Under the pieces are notes generated by a model. The model was not told where the DNA came from. It worked only from the letters and a program-made list of their open reading frames with translations, and searched no databases. DNA of 30,737 nt, taken from NCBI GenBank assembly GCA_018334795.1, contig JAGXLH010000005.1:1-30737 (forward strand). Reading direction: 5' to 3'. This document shows, piece by piece, positions 1 to 9,280 of this stretch (positions are counted from its first letter, which is position 1; every line of letters starts with the position of its first letter). The stretch is from Thermoplasmatota archaeon. GTDB lineage: Archaea > Thermoplasmatota > E2 > DHVEG-1. Made by a program: the position numbers and the translations under genes.

Positions 1-2
1 GG

Positions 3-74
3 AGGAGAAGATTCATATTCTCACATCTTTCTCTTTCCACCGCTCAAATATCACTAACGGTTTGGAGAGGATAA
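3..74 (+). CDS. C-terminal tail of an unknown upstream gene (partial)
   Basis: The reading frame is open from the window edge and stops with TAA at 72-74. It gives about 23 residues ending in ISLTVWRG. The stop lies directly behind a ribosome-binding-like GGAGAGG (64-70) and just ahead of the inferred start of the next gene, which is the arrangement of two translationally coupled genes. In haloarchaeal clusters the neighbours of DUF7286 genes are small pilin-like membrane proteins, so this may be the end of such a protein. That is inference from recalled family context. The other two frames are also open for part of this stretch, so the call is weak. Confidence 0.35.
   Translation, partial: RRRFIFSHLSLSTAQISLTVWRG
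64..70 (+). promoter_or_regulatory. Shine-Dalgarno site GGAGAGG for the DUF7286-like gene
   Basis: GGAGAGG lies five bases before an in-frame ATC at 76. No ATG, GTG or TTG in the correct frame lies within a normal distance. It supports initiation at the 76-81 ATC pair rather than at ATG 199, which has no comparable site. Confidence 0.5.
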
Positions 75-75
75 C

Positions 76-2814
76 ATCATCAGATCTGATCGTTTAGTAT
101 CTAATACGCATGCACGAGTAAGCTTTGCAGTACTCGGTATTTTTCTTATACTTGGAAGTAGTGCTACATCAGTTTACATTTCATTTTATGACCAACAAAT
201 GAACAACGAGGTTCAACATGGAATAAATCAACAGCAGATTGAAACCTTACTTGCCAAGACCCGGATTGATTTAACACAAATCATCAATCAAGCAGGAATC
301 AATGCGTTACAATATATTGGAAGTCATCCTGTTATTATTCCATCAGAAGACTTTGACTCTGCTGAATCATGTAATCAACAACGATTAAAAAATAAGATTT
401 CATCAGTTTTAACTAATTATCTTAAATGCAATTATGAATCTGATGAGATCACTCAAAACGAATTTATCATCAACGCTGATTTCACAAAACTTTCAGATAA
501 TCACATACCAACTCAATCAATTTCAATTCGACCTATAGTTATGAAATTAAAAAGACCTCTAAGCATTCCATTTTTTGGACCTGAACAAGAACAATTACTT
601 CCAGTATATTATCAGGTAACTGTAAACATACCACTAATTATTAATTCTAAGAATACTCATGAAACAGAACCACTCCATTCAACGGATTTAACGGTTACAA
701 CCGTGTTAACAACTCGTTACCTTGGATTACAACATCTTATTTCTTCCTTTAATGAATCTTTAAGAAATCTTGGACCTTTTTGGAGGACTATGACACTGTT
801 AACAAATGTATATTCAATGGCCAGAGGATATCGACATTACCAAACAGGTTCACCTCAAAACATAGTAGATAATAATCATTTAGAGTTAATCACTAATCTC
901 GTGTTTTTATTTGAAGAAGCACTAACATTTGGAGGAATCAATCCATCCTTATTAATTGACGCAGTAAAACAAACAAAATCAGTTTTTTCTGGAGAAACCA
1001 TGAACAATCTATCCAGTGTTAACTCACTCACCAGATCGGATTGGATGGTTTCTTTTTCAGATTTAAAAGAATCATTTGCTGAAGAGACCTCAACTGATGA
1101 ACAAAATAGTAAACAACAACTTGTAAATATTTCAGATATTGCATCATCTATTCTTTGGAATCAAACCTCGATTCAGTTAGAATTTATCAATGAGAATGAG
1201 GAATCAAAAATAGTAACATATCAGATTGATAGTAGCAAATCTTTAGAGGATACAGTTAAGGAATATCAAGATAAAAATTGGGTGCTCAAAGGCTCTTTTA
1301 AAGGAGAATCCGTTCAGAATCAATCAACGATACAAAATATCAATTCAATTGCTGAATCTATGTACACTGCATCTTTTTCTACGGAGGTTAACCGTAAAGG
1401 TCCTTGTTCTATTTATGAAGGTGAACATAATGGATTTCCCATTGATAATGGTTCAAGTTCTTGGGTGATTTCAAATACAACTCGAATGTCTCAACAAACA
1501 ATTCCTGAAAAAGGAACAATTTCTCCCGGATCTATTGTATTTGAAGAGGTTTACACTATTGAATGGACTCGATCTCACCACTGGAGTAATAAAACTAGTG
1601 AAGTCATCGAAAATGAAACGGTTATTCAATGGGATCAAATCATAGTTACTGATCAAAAAAAGGAACAAAACGTCACATTTTCAATTAAAGTGATTGATTA
1701 TGCAGAAATGAATCATTTCCCGGGTGATATCCTTGATGTTTTTTATGAAAATATTTCTGCTGATGATTCAAATTTAGAAACTACCATCCCATCCTATATT
1801 TCAACAGTATATGAACCTCATAAACAAGAATTATTTATTCAAGATACTGGCACTTATTATCAATCGAAGATATCTGAAACTGTTCCAAAGTGGATTACAC
1901 GACATGCAGTTAATGCACTTATTGAAATTTATCATCAGGTATCTAGGATAACTGTTGATGAAAAGATTAATGCTATGAATTATCCTAATCCAACAGAATT
2001 ACTCACTCTTGCTTTTGAAGATATGCTTCAGCAGTTTGAAACAAATAAAACTAAATTTGAACAAAAAACATCATATGCTAAGAATGATGTGTTTTATTGC
2101 ACTTCAGATAAAACAATTTATGCTATTCGATGTTGGTATGTATCCTTTCTTCATCAACAATTACAACTATTGTCTTCTGATTTACAAACTGATGTTGATG
2201 ATGCAATTAATGATGCTTTAGAAAGTGCAGATGTTGATGATAAGGCAGTGTTTGATGAAGCAATGAATGACAATCTAGTGTCATCATTTCAACATCAATT
2301 ATCTATTCCATTTAGTACATCAATGAAATTGGAACGAATGGATGCCGAAACCAAAGGATGGAATGAATCATTGTTATTATCAGTAGACCATCAACCTGCT
2401 TACATTTCCTGTTTTCAGCAAGAAACAATTGATGATAAACAAGAATATTTTTTAGGAATTCGAAATACCTGTTTATTAGGCCCTTCGGGATTACCAATTC
2501 TTCCCATTACTCCAACTACACCCTGGCTGGTCACGTTGAATACTTGGCTTATTCAAATTCGAGGAGGATACGCTGTTTTTTCAATTCGGGATATGAATGA
2601 TGAAACTGTTTTTCATCCTCTGTTCTGCCATGAACCAATTGATTTTACACGAAAAAATGAGGTGATCAGAGCAAATGATGGAACTATTCTAGGTTGGAAT
2701 ACTCGTTTAACCTTCGCTGTTGATACGATATCTTGTTCTCTTGTACCATCTTGGGGTTGTATGGTTGGAGATACAGATGGTGTTCTTTCTGAACATCATG
2801 GTAAAGAGGTTTAA
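76..2814 (+). CDS. Large membrane-anchored extracellular protein, DUF7286-like
   Basis: The protein is about 912 residues if translation starts at ATC 76. The first conventional ATG is at 199, but the frame is open upstream to 58. The added residues form a charged N-terminus (RSDRLVSNTHAR) followed by a clear membrane segment (VSFAVLGIFLILGSSATS), so the ATG start would cut off the anchor. The segment resembles the 'RARVPFALVGVLLLV' start of haloarchaeal DUF7286 proteins. A later stretch, around residues 240-290, with ARGY-x2-YQTG and NNHLELITN also resembles that family. The rest is a long, Ser/Thr/Asn-rich region with many N-x-S/T sequons and no enzyme motif, so it is probably outside the cell. 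Function is unknown; a role in a pilus or secretion locus is only inferred from where such genes sit in haloarchaea. The start codon is the least certain part. Confidence 0.75.
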   Translation: MIRSDRLVSNTHARVSFAVLGIFLILGSSATSVYISFYDQQMNNEVQHGINQQQIETLLAKTRIDLTQIINQAGINALQYIGSHPVIIPSEDFDSAESCNQQRLKNKISSVLTNYLKCNYESDEITQNEFIINADFTKLSDNHIPTQSISIRPIVMKLKRPLSIPFFGPEQEQLLPVYYQVTVNIPLIINSKNTHETEPLHSTDLTVTTVLTTRYLGLQHLISSFNESLRNLGPFWRTMTLLTNVYSMARGYRHYQTGSPQNIVDNNHLELITNLVFLFEEALTFGGINPSLLIDAVKQTKSVFSGETMNNLSSVNSLTRSDWMVSFSDLKESFAEETSTDEQNSKQQLVNISDIASSILWNQTSIQLEFINENEESKIVTYQIDSSKSLEDTVKEYQDKNWVLKGSFKGESVQNQSTIQNINSIAESMYTASFSTEVNRKGPCSIYEGEHNGFPIDNGSSSWVISNTTRMSQQTIPEKGTISPGSIVFEEVYTIEWTRSHHWSNKTSEVIENETVIQWDQIIVTDQKKEQNVTFSIKVIDYAEMNHFPGDILDVFYENISADDSNLETTIPSYISTVYEPHKQELFIQDTGTYYQSKISETVPKWITRHAVNALIEIYHQVSRITVDEKINAMNYPNPTELLTLAFEDMLQQFETNKTKFEQKTSYAKNDVFYCTSDKTIYAIRCWYVSFLHQQLQLLSSDLQTDVDDAINDALESADVDDKAVFDEAMNDNLVSSFQHQLSIPFSTSMKLERMDAETKGWNESLLLSVDHQPAYISCFQQETIDDKQEYFLGIRNTCLLGPSGLPILPITPTTPWLVTLNTWLIQIRGGYAVFSIRDMNDETVFHPLFCHEPIDFTRKNEVIRANDGTILGWNTRLTFAVDTISCSLVPSWGCMVGDTDGVLSEHHGKEV

Positions 2815-2827
2815 TCGGAGAAAAAAT

Positions 2828-3487
2828 ATGTTACTAAAATTTCGACTATTAATTAAATTGATATTACTCATTTCGATTATGAGTTTAAATGTATTTACTC
2901 AACCCATATCTATTCAAGCTCAACCTTCACAGTGTACTTTTGGTGAAATTGATGCCTGGATTAGTATTAATGGAAAAAATTGGTTGAATACAACAATATC
3001 TGAGTTATCATTATCTTGTGGGCAATCTTTTTTTGTCAAAGCAAAGATGAGTCCCTCAGTAGATGATATTTGGCTTGCCCTTTACTTATTTGAACCTGGA
3101 ACTAAGAGTACCAATCAGGAATCATTTACGGTTATTGATGGTCCTTGTTGCTTAAATGATGGAGTAGATTTTGGGAAAACATATGCTTTTGAGAATAAAA
3201 CTGTACTTTGGAAAATGAAAGTGAAAGATGATCCTGTTTGGAAGAATGGGATTACGCCATTATCTTTAACTGGTTTCTTTCAAAAACAAAAAGATGATGA
3301 ATGGATAACTGAGGATATTTCTTTTTCAATTGCGGCAATTCATATTTTGGAGAATGAAACCATTACTGTTACTAGTTCTTTAGATTCAGAGCCACATAAC
3401 CTAAGATTTATTTCTAGTAACTTGATTATATTGCCTGTTGTTCTATTGGCTTTGATTGGGATAGGTTTTTTTAAACAAAAGAAGTAA
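2828..3487 (+). CDS. Small secreted protein with C-terminal membrane anchor
   Basis: The protein is 219 residues. It starts MLLKFRLLIKLILLISIMS, a basic then hydrophobic signal peptide, and ends with one hydrophobic helix followed by FKQKK, so it is probably exported and held by its tail. The middle part has several Cys (QPSQC, LSLSCG, DGPCCLND) that could form disulfides. The frame runs upstream to an ATG at 2720 inside the previous gene, but ATG 2828 has GGAG at 2817-2820 with good spacing and gives a proper signal peptide. It starts 13 bases after the DUF7286-like stop and is probably co-transcribed with it. I do not recognise the family. Confidence 0.75.
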   Translation: MLLKFRLLIKLILLISIMSLNVFTQPISIQAQPSQCTFGEIDAWISINGKNWLNTTISELSLSCGQSFFVKAKMSPSVDDIWLALYLFEPGTKSTNQESFTVIDGPCCLNDGVDFGKTYAFENKTVLWKMKVKDDPVWKNGITPLSLTGFFQKQKDDEWITEDISFSIAAIHILENETITVTSSLDSEPHNLRFISSNLIILPVVLLALIGIGFFKQKK

Positions 3488-3507
3488 TTGTCCACAGGAT
3501 ACATAAT

Positions 3508-3882
3508 TCATAGTTTACTTGAAATATCCTGTTTTTCTTCCCATGGGGGAGAAACAATACAATAAAAAAATAATGGGGAAAATCCAGTATTTTGAATTGA
3601 TTGTTCTTTGTTTGGTTCTACCACAATAACACTTCCCTTATGAACTGATTCTGTTTTTCCATCTATGATGATTTCACCGGATCCATGAGTGATGATATAT
3701 GTTTCAGTTGATTGCATTAATTTGTGAGGCGTTGATTTTTTTCCAGGATCTAATTTAGCATGTGCTAGACTATATGGAAGATTTGGATCATTTTTTGAAT
3801 GAATTGGATGTATGATTTCCGCTAGATTTGTATCATCTACTGCGCTCTTATGAGGTATTTTAAAAGTTTGTTTATGAAACAT
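3508..3882 (-). CDS. Small cupin-domain protein
   Basis: The protein is 124 residues and is a single cupin barrel. The metal-binding first motif is seen as STPHKLMQSTETYIITHGSG, with His and Glu placed as in cupin_2 proteins. The second motif (GSVIVVEPNKEQSIQN) follows but lacks its usual His at the expected place. Similar small archaeal cupins are of unknown function; some bind metals or small acids. It lies 48 bases downstream of the OPT transporter on the same strand and may be read with it, although a TATA-like stretch near 3909-3918 could give its own, nearly leaderless transcript. A specific substrate cannot be named. Confidence 0.8.
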   Translation of the reverse strand: MFHKQTFKIPHKSAVDDTNLAEIIHPIHSKNDPNLPYSLAHAKLDPGKKSTPHKLMQSTETYIITHGSGEIIIDGKTESVHKGSVIVVEPNKEQSIQNTGFSPLFFYCIVSPPWEEKQDISSKL

Positions 3883-3930
3883 GTTTTGTCATCGGAAAAA
3901 AGAAAATAGGATATTTAGATGTTTGTCTAC

Positions 3931-5970
3931 CTACATTTTTTCTGATTGATTTAAAATTTCACGTAAGGGAATATACGCAAGAATGATTGCAATAAAAATC
4001 CAAATTAGAAGACCCGGCCACCATGGTGCATATTCAAAAACGGTTAAATTAATTCCAAGAACAATTAAAACTGCGATGACAACACCCATGAGTGCTTCTC
4101 CAGCAACTAATCCTGCAGTAAGTAACAATCCAGTTCGAATTGTTTTTTCTTGAGGAGTAACATTTTTTTGTTTGATAGCTAGTTCCCAGTCACTGCATTC
4201 CTCTTCTGATTCCGTTCCAAACCGTTTGTGTAAATAATTATCCGTAAAATGACGGATGGCTCCACCTGCAAAGATTGGAACAGATAAGGTAAATGGTAAA
4301 TAAATGCCTATAGCTACTGGTAAAACTGGGAGGTCTATAAGAATGAGAACAATAGCAAGTACCATTCCTGCAATCACATATGGCCATAACATTTCACCTC
4401 CAAGCACGCCTTGTACGATTCCTTTCATCAAAAATGCTTGCGGTGCGGGAAGTTGTCTGCTTCCAATAGTAAATGCTTCGTGAAGAACGCCAATAACAAC
4501 ACCAATTGTTCCACTAATAGCAATTACTCCAAAAGTCATCATGATCTGAAGTTTTTTTGGAGTTGCTCCAAGCATCTGTCCACAAGCCATCGATTGCAGT
4601 AAGTCACCTGATATCGATCCTCCAATGCAAATAACTGCAGAAATAAAAATAACAATTGCCATTCCTCCTGGACCGGTGACCCCTAATATTAGCATGAAAA
4701 CGCTTACAATAAGAAGAACAGCTACGGTTACACCTGAAATGGGACAATTTGATGAACCAACAAGTCCAGTAAGATATCCTGCAAGGGCACTTGCAAGAAA
4801 TGCAAAACCAATAGTAATTACTGCCATGAGTAATGAAATTGCGATTAGATTTGAAAGCCACATGTAAAGAAGAAAAATAGGAATTGTCAGTAAAATAATG
4901 AAACTAAAAACTAGTTTGTATTTAAGATCCTGTTCAGTTCGTTTTTTAGATGATGCTTGCCCACCTTTTAAGCCCATTATTGCTTCTTTTACACTATCCA
5001 CAAGATTGTTTTTTATGGTCCAAATCGCCCATAATCCTCCAACTAGCATTGCTCCAACACCAATATAGCGGATTTGAGATCCCCATATTTCGAAAAATCC
5101 CCAAATGTTTATTCCTACTGATAAATTTCCTTGTCCAACAGAGAGTGCATTTGAAATTGTTTCCGTTGTAACTGGTGTTGGTAATCCTGTTGCTAATGCG
5201 ATGAGTGGAGCAATAATCACCCATCCGATTAATCCTCCAACAAGAACATATGACGCAATTTTTGGTCCGATAATCCATCCAACGCCTAAAAGAGCTGGTG
5301 ATGTGGTAACTCCTCCGTAAAGCCAGGAATTATTTGTTTCTTGTCCAAGAGTAAATTTTCCAATAGTAACGATGTGTTCAATTGTTCCTCTGAAAATATT
5401 GAGTGATAATTCTCCGAATTTATATAATGCAGCGATAAAACCTCCAACCAGTAACCAAATTCCACTGGCGTTAGGTTTGTGTTTTTCTGCAGTTTCCCCT
5501 CCCACAGTAGTAGTAAGAACCGCTGCAACAGCTACTCCTTCTGGAAATGGAAGTTTTGTTTTAACCACTAGCGCTCGACGTAATGGCACCATCCATAAAA
5601 CTCCAAGAAGACCACCAAGTAATGAAATAATGCTTGTTTCTAACAAATGAATTTCTGTCCATGCTCCTAATAAAACAAGAGCTGGAATAGTAAAAATGAC
5701 TCCAGCAGCTATACACTCACCTGCAGCTGCTCCCATAGTCGCTAAATTCACTTCTAAAATAGTTCCTTTGAACGGTTTGAGTAATGCTAGTGCCATGACT
5801 GCTCCGGGAATAATCGCTGAAACGGTCATTCCGGCATATAATCCTAAATAAGCATTTGCTGCTCCGAGGATGATTGCAAGAGCTAATCCAACGAGAACAG
5901 CTTTAAGTGTGAGTTCTGGAATCTCTCGATCTGAAGGTATAAATGAGGGAAAGTTTTCTCTATTGCTCAT
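3931..5970 (-). CDS. OPT-family oligopeptide transporter
   Basis: The protein is 679 residues with about 14-16 membrane segments through its whole length. It shows marks of the prokaryotic OPT family: AGMTVSAIIPGAVMALALLK near the N-terminus, KLPFPEGVAVAAVL around residue 140, and GSISGDLLQSMACGQMLGATPKK in the second half. Family members take up small peptides or metal chelates at the expense of the proton gradient. Length and both halves are complete, so it looks functional. It is followed on the same strand by the cupin gene. ATG 5970 is the natural start, with a hydrophilic N-terminus before the first membrane helix; no strong ribosome site precedes it, so a short or absent leader is likely. 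Confidence 0.9.
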   Translation of the reverse strand: MSNRENFPSFIPSDREIPELTLKAVLVGLALAIILGAANAYLGLYAGMTVSAIIPGAVMALALLKPFKGTILEVNLATMGAAAGECIAAGVIFTIPALVLLGAWTEIHLLETSIISLLGGLLGVLWMVPLRRALVVKTKLPFPEGVAVAAVLTTTVGGETAEKHKPNASGIWLLVGGFIAALYKFGELSLNIFRGTIEHIVTIGKFTLGQETNNSWLYGGVTTSPALLGVGWIIGPKIASYVLVGGLIGWVIIAPLIALATGLPTPVTTETISNALSVGQGNLSVGINIWGFFEIWGSQIRYIGVGAMLVGGLWAIWTIKNNLVDSVKEAIMGLKGGQASSKKRTEQDLKYKLVFSFIILLTIPIFLLYMWLSNLIAISLLMAVITIGFAFLASALAGYLTGLVGSSNCPISGVTVAVLLIVSVFMLILGVTGPGGMAIVIFISAVICIGGSISGDLLQSMACGQMLGATPKKLQIMMTFGVIAISGTIGVVIGVLHEAFTIGSRQLPAPQAFLMKGIVQGVLGGEMLWPYVIAGMVLAIVLILIDLPVLPVAIGIYLPFTLSVPIFAGGAIRHFTDNYLHKRFGTESEEECSDWELAIKQKNVTPQEKTIRTGLLLTAGLVAGEALMGVVIAVLIVLGINLTVFEYAPWWPGLLIWIFIAIILAYIPLREILNQSEKM

Positions 5971-6154
5971 ATGGTCAATATTAGATATCTACTGCAAACT
6001 ATTTTAATGTGATGATAAAATAAAAATAATGATATGTAATGTTCAATTTTGATATCGGAAAAAATTGAGTTAGCGGCATCTCGAATAAATGAAAATCATT
6101 AAATAACGTTTCATTGTTTGGGGTGTAAAACGTGTGGGGAGAGGCATAAACGTT

Positions 6155-6253
6155 ATGCTTTTAAAAACAGACGAAAACATAGGAAAATTCGGAAAACTTG
6201 AATTGGTTGATAAAGAAATCTACTTTATTGCATTTAATCGTCGAGATAACTAG
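6155..6253 (+). CDS. Possible 32-residue small protein
   Basis: The ORF ATG 6155 to TAG 6251-6253 encodes a charged 32-residue peptide (it begins MLLKTDENIGKFGKLELV). A purine-rich ribosome-like site, GGGGAGAGG at 6137-6145, lies nine bases before the ATG. A TATA-like TTAAATAA near 6098 is well placed for a start of transcription around 6125. A GTG at 6134 in the same frame would lengthen it by seven residues. It stands alone in a 400-base gap between the OPT gene and the next small gene. The composition looks coding, but I know no family, and it could be a remnant. Confidence 0.35.
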   Translation: MLLKTDENIGKFGKLELVDKEIYFIAFNRRDN

Positions 6254-6371
6254 AATCATCGTAGATTATGTTTCTATTTATCAAACCAATTTTCATTCTT
6301 CTTTTTTTTGTTCTTCTTTAATCATCTAAAATAATAGGTTTAAAAAAATATGAATTGACTTTTTGATTAAT

Positions 6372-6578
6372 TTAAAGAAATGAAGAAAATAAATTTTGCA
6401 ACCATTCAAAAACACCAAATGAATTAAGTAAGTCAACTCCAAAAAGAATCCCAAAAAATGCGATAAGAATAAACAATATTTTTATGGCAAATTTTAAAAT
6501 TTTCCAAGCTAAAAAAACAACTATGATGCCACCGATAAATACGGCCCATAAGGGAAGATTAAACCCAAATATCATCAT
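6372..6578 (-). CDS. Small two-helix membrane protein
   Basis: The protein is 68 residues. It is almost wholly hydrophobic, with two or three closely spaced helices (LPLWAVFIGGIIVVFLAW, then FAIKILFILIAFFGILFGV) and a short amphipathic end. There is no recognised family. A TATA-like CATTATAAC on the minus strand (about 6613-6624) is placed for a start of transcription near 6593. It is divergent from hef, and the two probably share the promoter region at 6590-6680. Two ATGs in a row (6578 and 6575) make the exact start uncertain. Confidence 0.6.
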   Translation of the reverse strand: MMIFGFNLPLWAVFIGGIIVVFLAWKILKFAIKILFILIAFFGILFGVDLLNSFGVFEWLQNLFSSFL

Positions 6579-6684
6579 TTGAGAAATTACACCAATAGAA
6601 ACTATCAGGTTTCTTAGTTATAATGATTTTGTTTTTTCTTAAGCCGGAATCTAAAGATTATTATGAACAAAACTTACTAAAAAC

Positions 6685-9012
6685 ATGTTTTCATTTCAGT
6701 TATTTGTGTTTATCTCTCACCCTCTTATAAAGGAAAATGCTATAGAATTTCGAGAATACCAGGTAAATATTGCTGCATCGGCAGCACGAAAAAACACCTT
6801 AATTGTTCTTCCAACAGGTCTAGGAAAAACCGTGATTGCTTTACTGGTCATAGCAGGTAAATTAAAAAAGAATCCTGATCAAAAGATCTTGTTTTTAGCT
6901 CCAACGAAACCGTTAGTTACACAGCATGCAGATTTTCTTTCATCTTATTTAAGTATCGATGAAAATGAACTTACGATTTTTACCGGAGAAGTAAAACCAA
7001 AAGATCGGGTAACTCTTTGGAATGAAAAACAGGTTATTGTTTCTACTCCACAGGTCGTTGAAAATGATGTGTTATCCAAACGAATTTCATTGAACAATGT
7101 TTCATTAGTTATTTATGATGAATCTCATCATGCAACAGGCAAATATGCCTATGTGTACATTCATGAACGATATCTTCATGATTGTAAGCAGCCTCATAGT
7201 ATTGGGATGACTGCATCTCCGGGAAATGATAGAGAAAAAATTTTGGAAGTTTGTAAGAATCTAAGTTTAAATCATGTTGAGATCAGAAATAAATTTGATG
7301 AAGATGTTGCTCCATATGTTCATGAATTAAATATTTCTTGGAAAAAAGTAGTTCCGCCACAGGAGTTTTCATACGCGGTTCAATTATTAAGGAAAGTATT
7401 ATCTCCTCGATTACAAATTCTTCGTAATGTTGGTGCCATAGAATCAGCATCTGTTTCAACAATTACCAAAACAAAGTTATTGAACGCCCAAAAGATGATT
7501 CAAGCAGAGATTAAACAACGAATAAATCCTCCAAAAACATTGTTCACTGCTGCTGCAACACAAAGCGAAGCAATGAAATTGTATTACATCATGGAATTAT
7601 TGCAAACTCAAGGTGTAAAATCCACTCAACAATTTATTCACAGACTCAGCAAAGAATCGAAACAAAAAAACGCAACAAGGTCTGCGAGAAATTTGATGAA
7701 AGATGATCAATTCTTAGAAGCAGCAGCATATATTAACTCATTACGTATTGAACATCCAAAATTAAAAGAAGTTGCTCAGATCACATCTCATCAATTGCAA
7801 AAAAATCCTGATTCTCGAATAATTGTGTTTACTCAATATCGAGATACAAGTAAGATGGTTTTTGAATATTTGAATTCATTATCTAACGTTAGTCCAGCTC
7901 GATTTATTGGTCAAGCTGGGAAGCAAGACGACAAAGGACTCACTCAAAAAGAACAAGAAAAAATCGTTTCAGATTTTAGAAGGGGAACGATTAATGTATT
8001 AATCGCTACAAGTGTGGCGGAGGAAGGATTAGATATTCCTTCTACTGATTTAGTCGTGTTTTATGAGCCTATTCCTTCAGAGATTAGAAATATTCAACGG
8101 CGAGGTAGAACAGCACGGAAGATGGCCGGTAAACTCATTATTTTAATGACGAAAGGAACGATTGATGAGGGATATTATTGGGCATCTAAACGTCGTGAGA
8201 AAAATATGAGATCAGATCTTGCTCTTCTTCGATCTCAATTACAACAATCACTTGCTGAATCTGATTCGTTATATGCTGAATTAGAGAAAAAAAATGACAA
8301 GGAAGACGAGAAGCCAAATAGAAATCAAAAAAAATTAGATGAATATCAACCTCAAAAAAATAATAAAAAAATAACGGTTGTTGTGGATCATAGAGAATAT
8401 CGATCCACGGTTGCTCGAAGATTATCCGATCAATCTATTGCTCTTGTTTCTAAACAATTAGACGTAGGAGATTACGTTGTTTCTTCTCGAATTGGTGTTG
8501 AACGAAAATTTGTTGATGATTTTTTAAACTCATTACTGAGCGGACATTTGTTTTCTCAATTGCAACGGTTACGGGATGCCTATGCGCGTCCAGTCTTAAT
8601 CTTAGAAGGAAAAGGATTGTTTACTAAAAGAAATATTAATCATCGGGCGATATATGGGAGCCTTATATCTATCGTCGTTGATTTTGGAATTCCTGTGCTT
8701 TCAACTGAAGATGCAAATGAAACTGCTGATTTATTATTTGTAATGGCAAAAAGAGAGCAACGGCAAAAGAAAAAATCAGTTGCATTAAGAGGAAGTAAAC
8801 CATCTTTTTCAGTTGCTGAACGCCAACGATTTATTGTTGAAGGCTTACCTAATATTTCTAGTGTAATGGCAAAACGATTACTTTTTCATTTTGGATCTAT
8901 TCGTGCAATTATTAACGCAACAGAAAACGAACTTCAAGAAGTTAATGGCATTGGAAAGCAAACAGCAAAATTAATTTATGATGTGATTAATGAAGAATAT
9001 AAATCAGAATAA
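6685..9012 (+). CDS. hef: Hef helicase/XPF-family nuclease
   Basis: The protein is 775 residues and is the archaeal Hef, which unwinds and cuts stalled replication forks and branched DNA (the archaeal relative of FANCM and XPF). The superfamily-2 helicase has Walker A PTGLGKT (43-49), motif II DESHH (about 145), MTASPG and the motif VI arginines in QRRGRTAR (about 470-478). After a charged linker comes the XPF nuclease with GDYVV and the catalytic GVERKFVDD (about 604-612). The C-terminus carries two helix-hairpin-helix motifs (EGLPNISSVMAKRLL and VNGIGKQTAKLI). The order and length are complete. Motif II is usually DEAH in this family. No ribosome-binding site precedes ATG 6685; GTG 6706 would also give a normal N-terminus, because the conserved part starts near FREYQ. 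Confidence 0.95.
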   Translation: MFSFQLFVFISHPLIKENAIEFREYQVNIAASAARKNTLIVLPTGLGKTVIALLVIAGKLKKNPDQKILFLAPTKPLVTQHADFLSSYLSIDENELTIFTGEVKPKDRVTLWNEKQVIVSTPQVVENDVLSKRISLNNVSLVIYDESHHATGKYAYVYIHERYLHDCKQPHSIGMTASPGNDREKILEVCKNLSLNHVEIRNKFDEDVAPYVHELNISWKKVVPPQEFSYAVQLLRKVLSPRLQILRNVGAIESASVSTITKTKLLNAQKMIQAEIKQRINPPKTLFTAAATQSEAMKLYYIMELLQTQGVKSTQQFIHRLSKESKQKNATRSARNLMKDDQFLEAAAYINSLRIEHPKLKEVAQITSHQLQKNPDSRIIVFTQYRDTSKMVFEYLNSLSNVSPARFIGQAGKQDDKGLTQKEQEKIVSDFRRGTINVLIATSVAEEGLDIPSTDLVVFYEPIPSEIRNIQRRGRTARKMAGKLIILMTKGTIDEGYYWASKRREKNMRSDLALLRSQLQQSLAESDSLYAELEKKNDKEDEKPNRNQKKLDEYQPQKNNKKITVVVDHREYRSTVARRLSDQSIALVSKQLDVGDYVVSSRIGVERKFVDDFLNSLLSGHLFSQLQRLRDAYARPVLILEGKGLFTKRNINHRAIYGSLISIVVDFGIPVLSTEDANETADLLFVMAKREQRQKKKSVALRGSKPSFSVAERQRFIVEGLPNISSVMAKRLLFHFGSIRAIINATENELQEVNGIGKQTAKLIYDVINEEYKSE

Positions 9013-9075
9013 CATTTGTTTATAGATAGCAAAACAAAAATCATGATTACATTAATAATAAGCGGTGATAGAATT

Positions 9076-9266
9076 ATGCTATTTTATATTTTCAAAAAAA
9101 CAGGTAGCATTCATATCATTTTTGTTTGGTTTACCCTTTTTTCTATTTGGACTACTATTTCCTTTTTACTAGTTTTCTAGATTATCTTCTTATTTTATTG
9201 CTCATCGTATTGGGTTTATTATTGATCGCGGGTGGGACAATGACATTTTTAGAGAGTAATAATTAG
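9076..9266 (+). pseudogene. Frameshifted small membrane protein gene
   Basis: GGTGAT at 9064-9069 lies six bases before ATG 9076. The first frame gives MLFYIFKKTGSIHI, then stops at 9178. Removing one T from the run near 9118-9123 and one from the run at 9163-9167 gives a single, sensible reading: LFGLPFFLFGLLFP, then FTSFLDYLLILLLIVLGLLL and an end AGGTMTFLESNN before TAG 9264-9266. The result is about 62 residues with two membrane helices and a conserved-looking loop. Both shifts go the same way and both fall in T-runs, so either this is a decayed gene or two bases were miscalled. No family is recognised. Confidence 0.5.
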
Positions 9267-9280
9267 TATTACAAGTATTT

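Noticed and set aside
6009..6080. C/D box small RNA (TGATGA-like box)
   Set aside because: No D box or C'/D' pair lies at the required distance.
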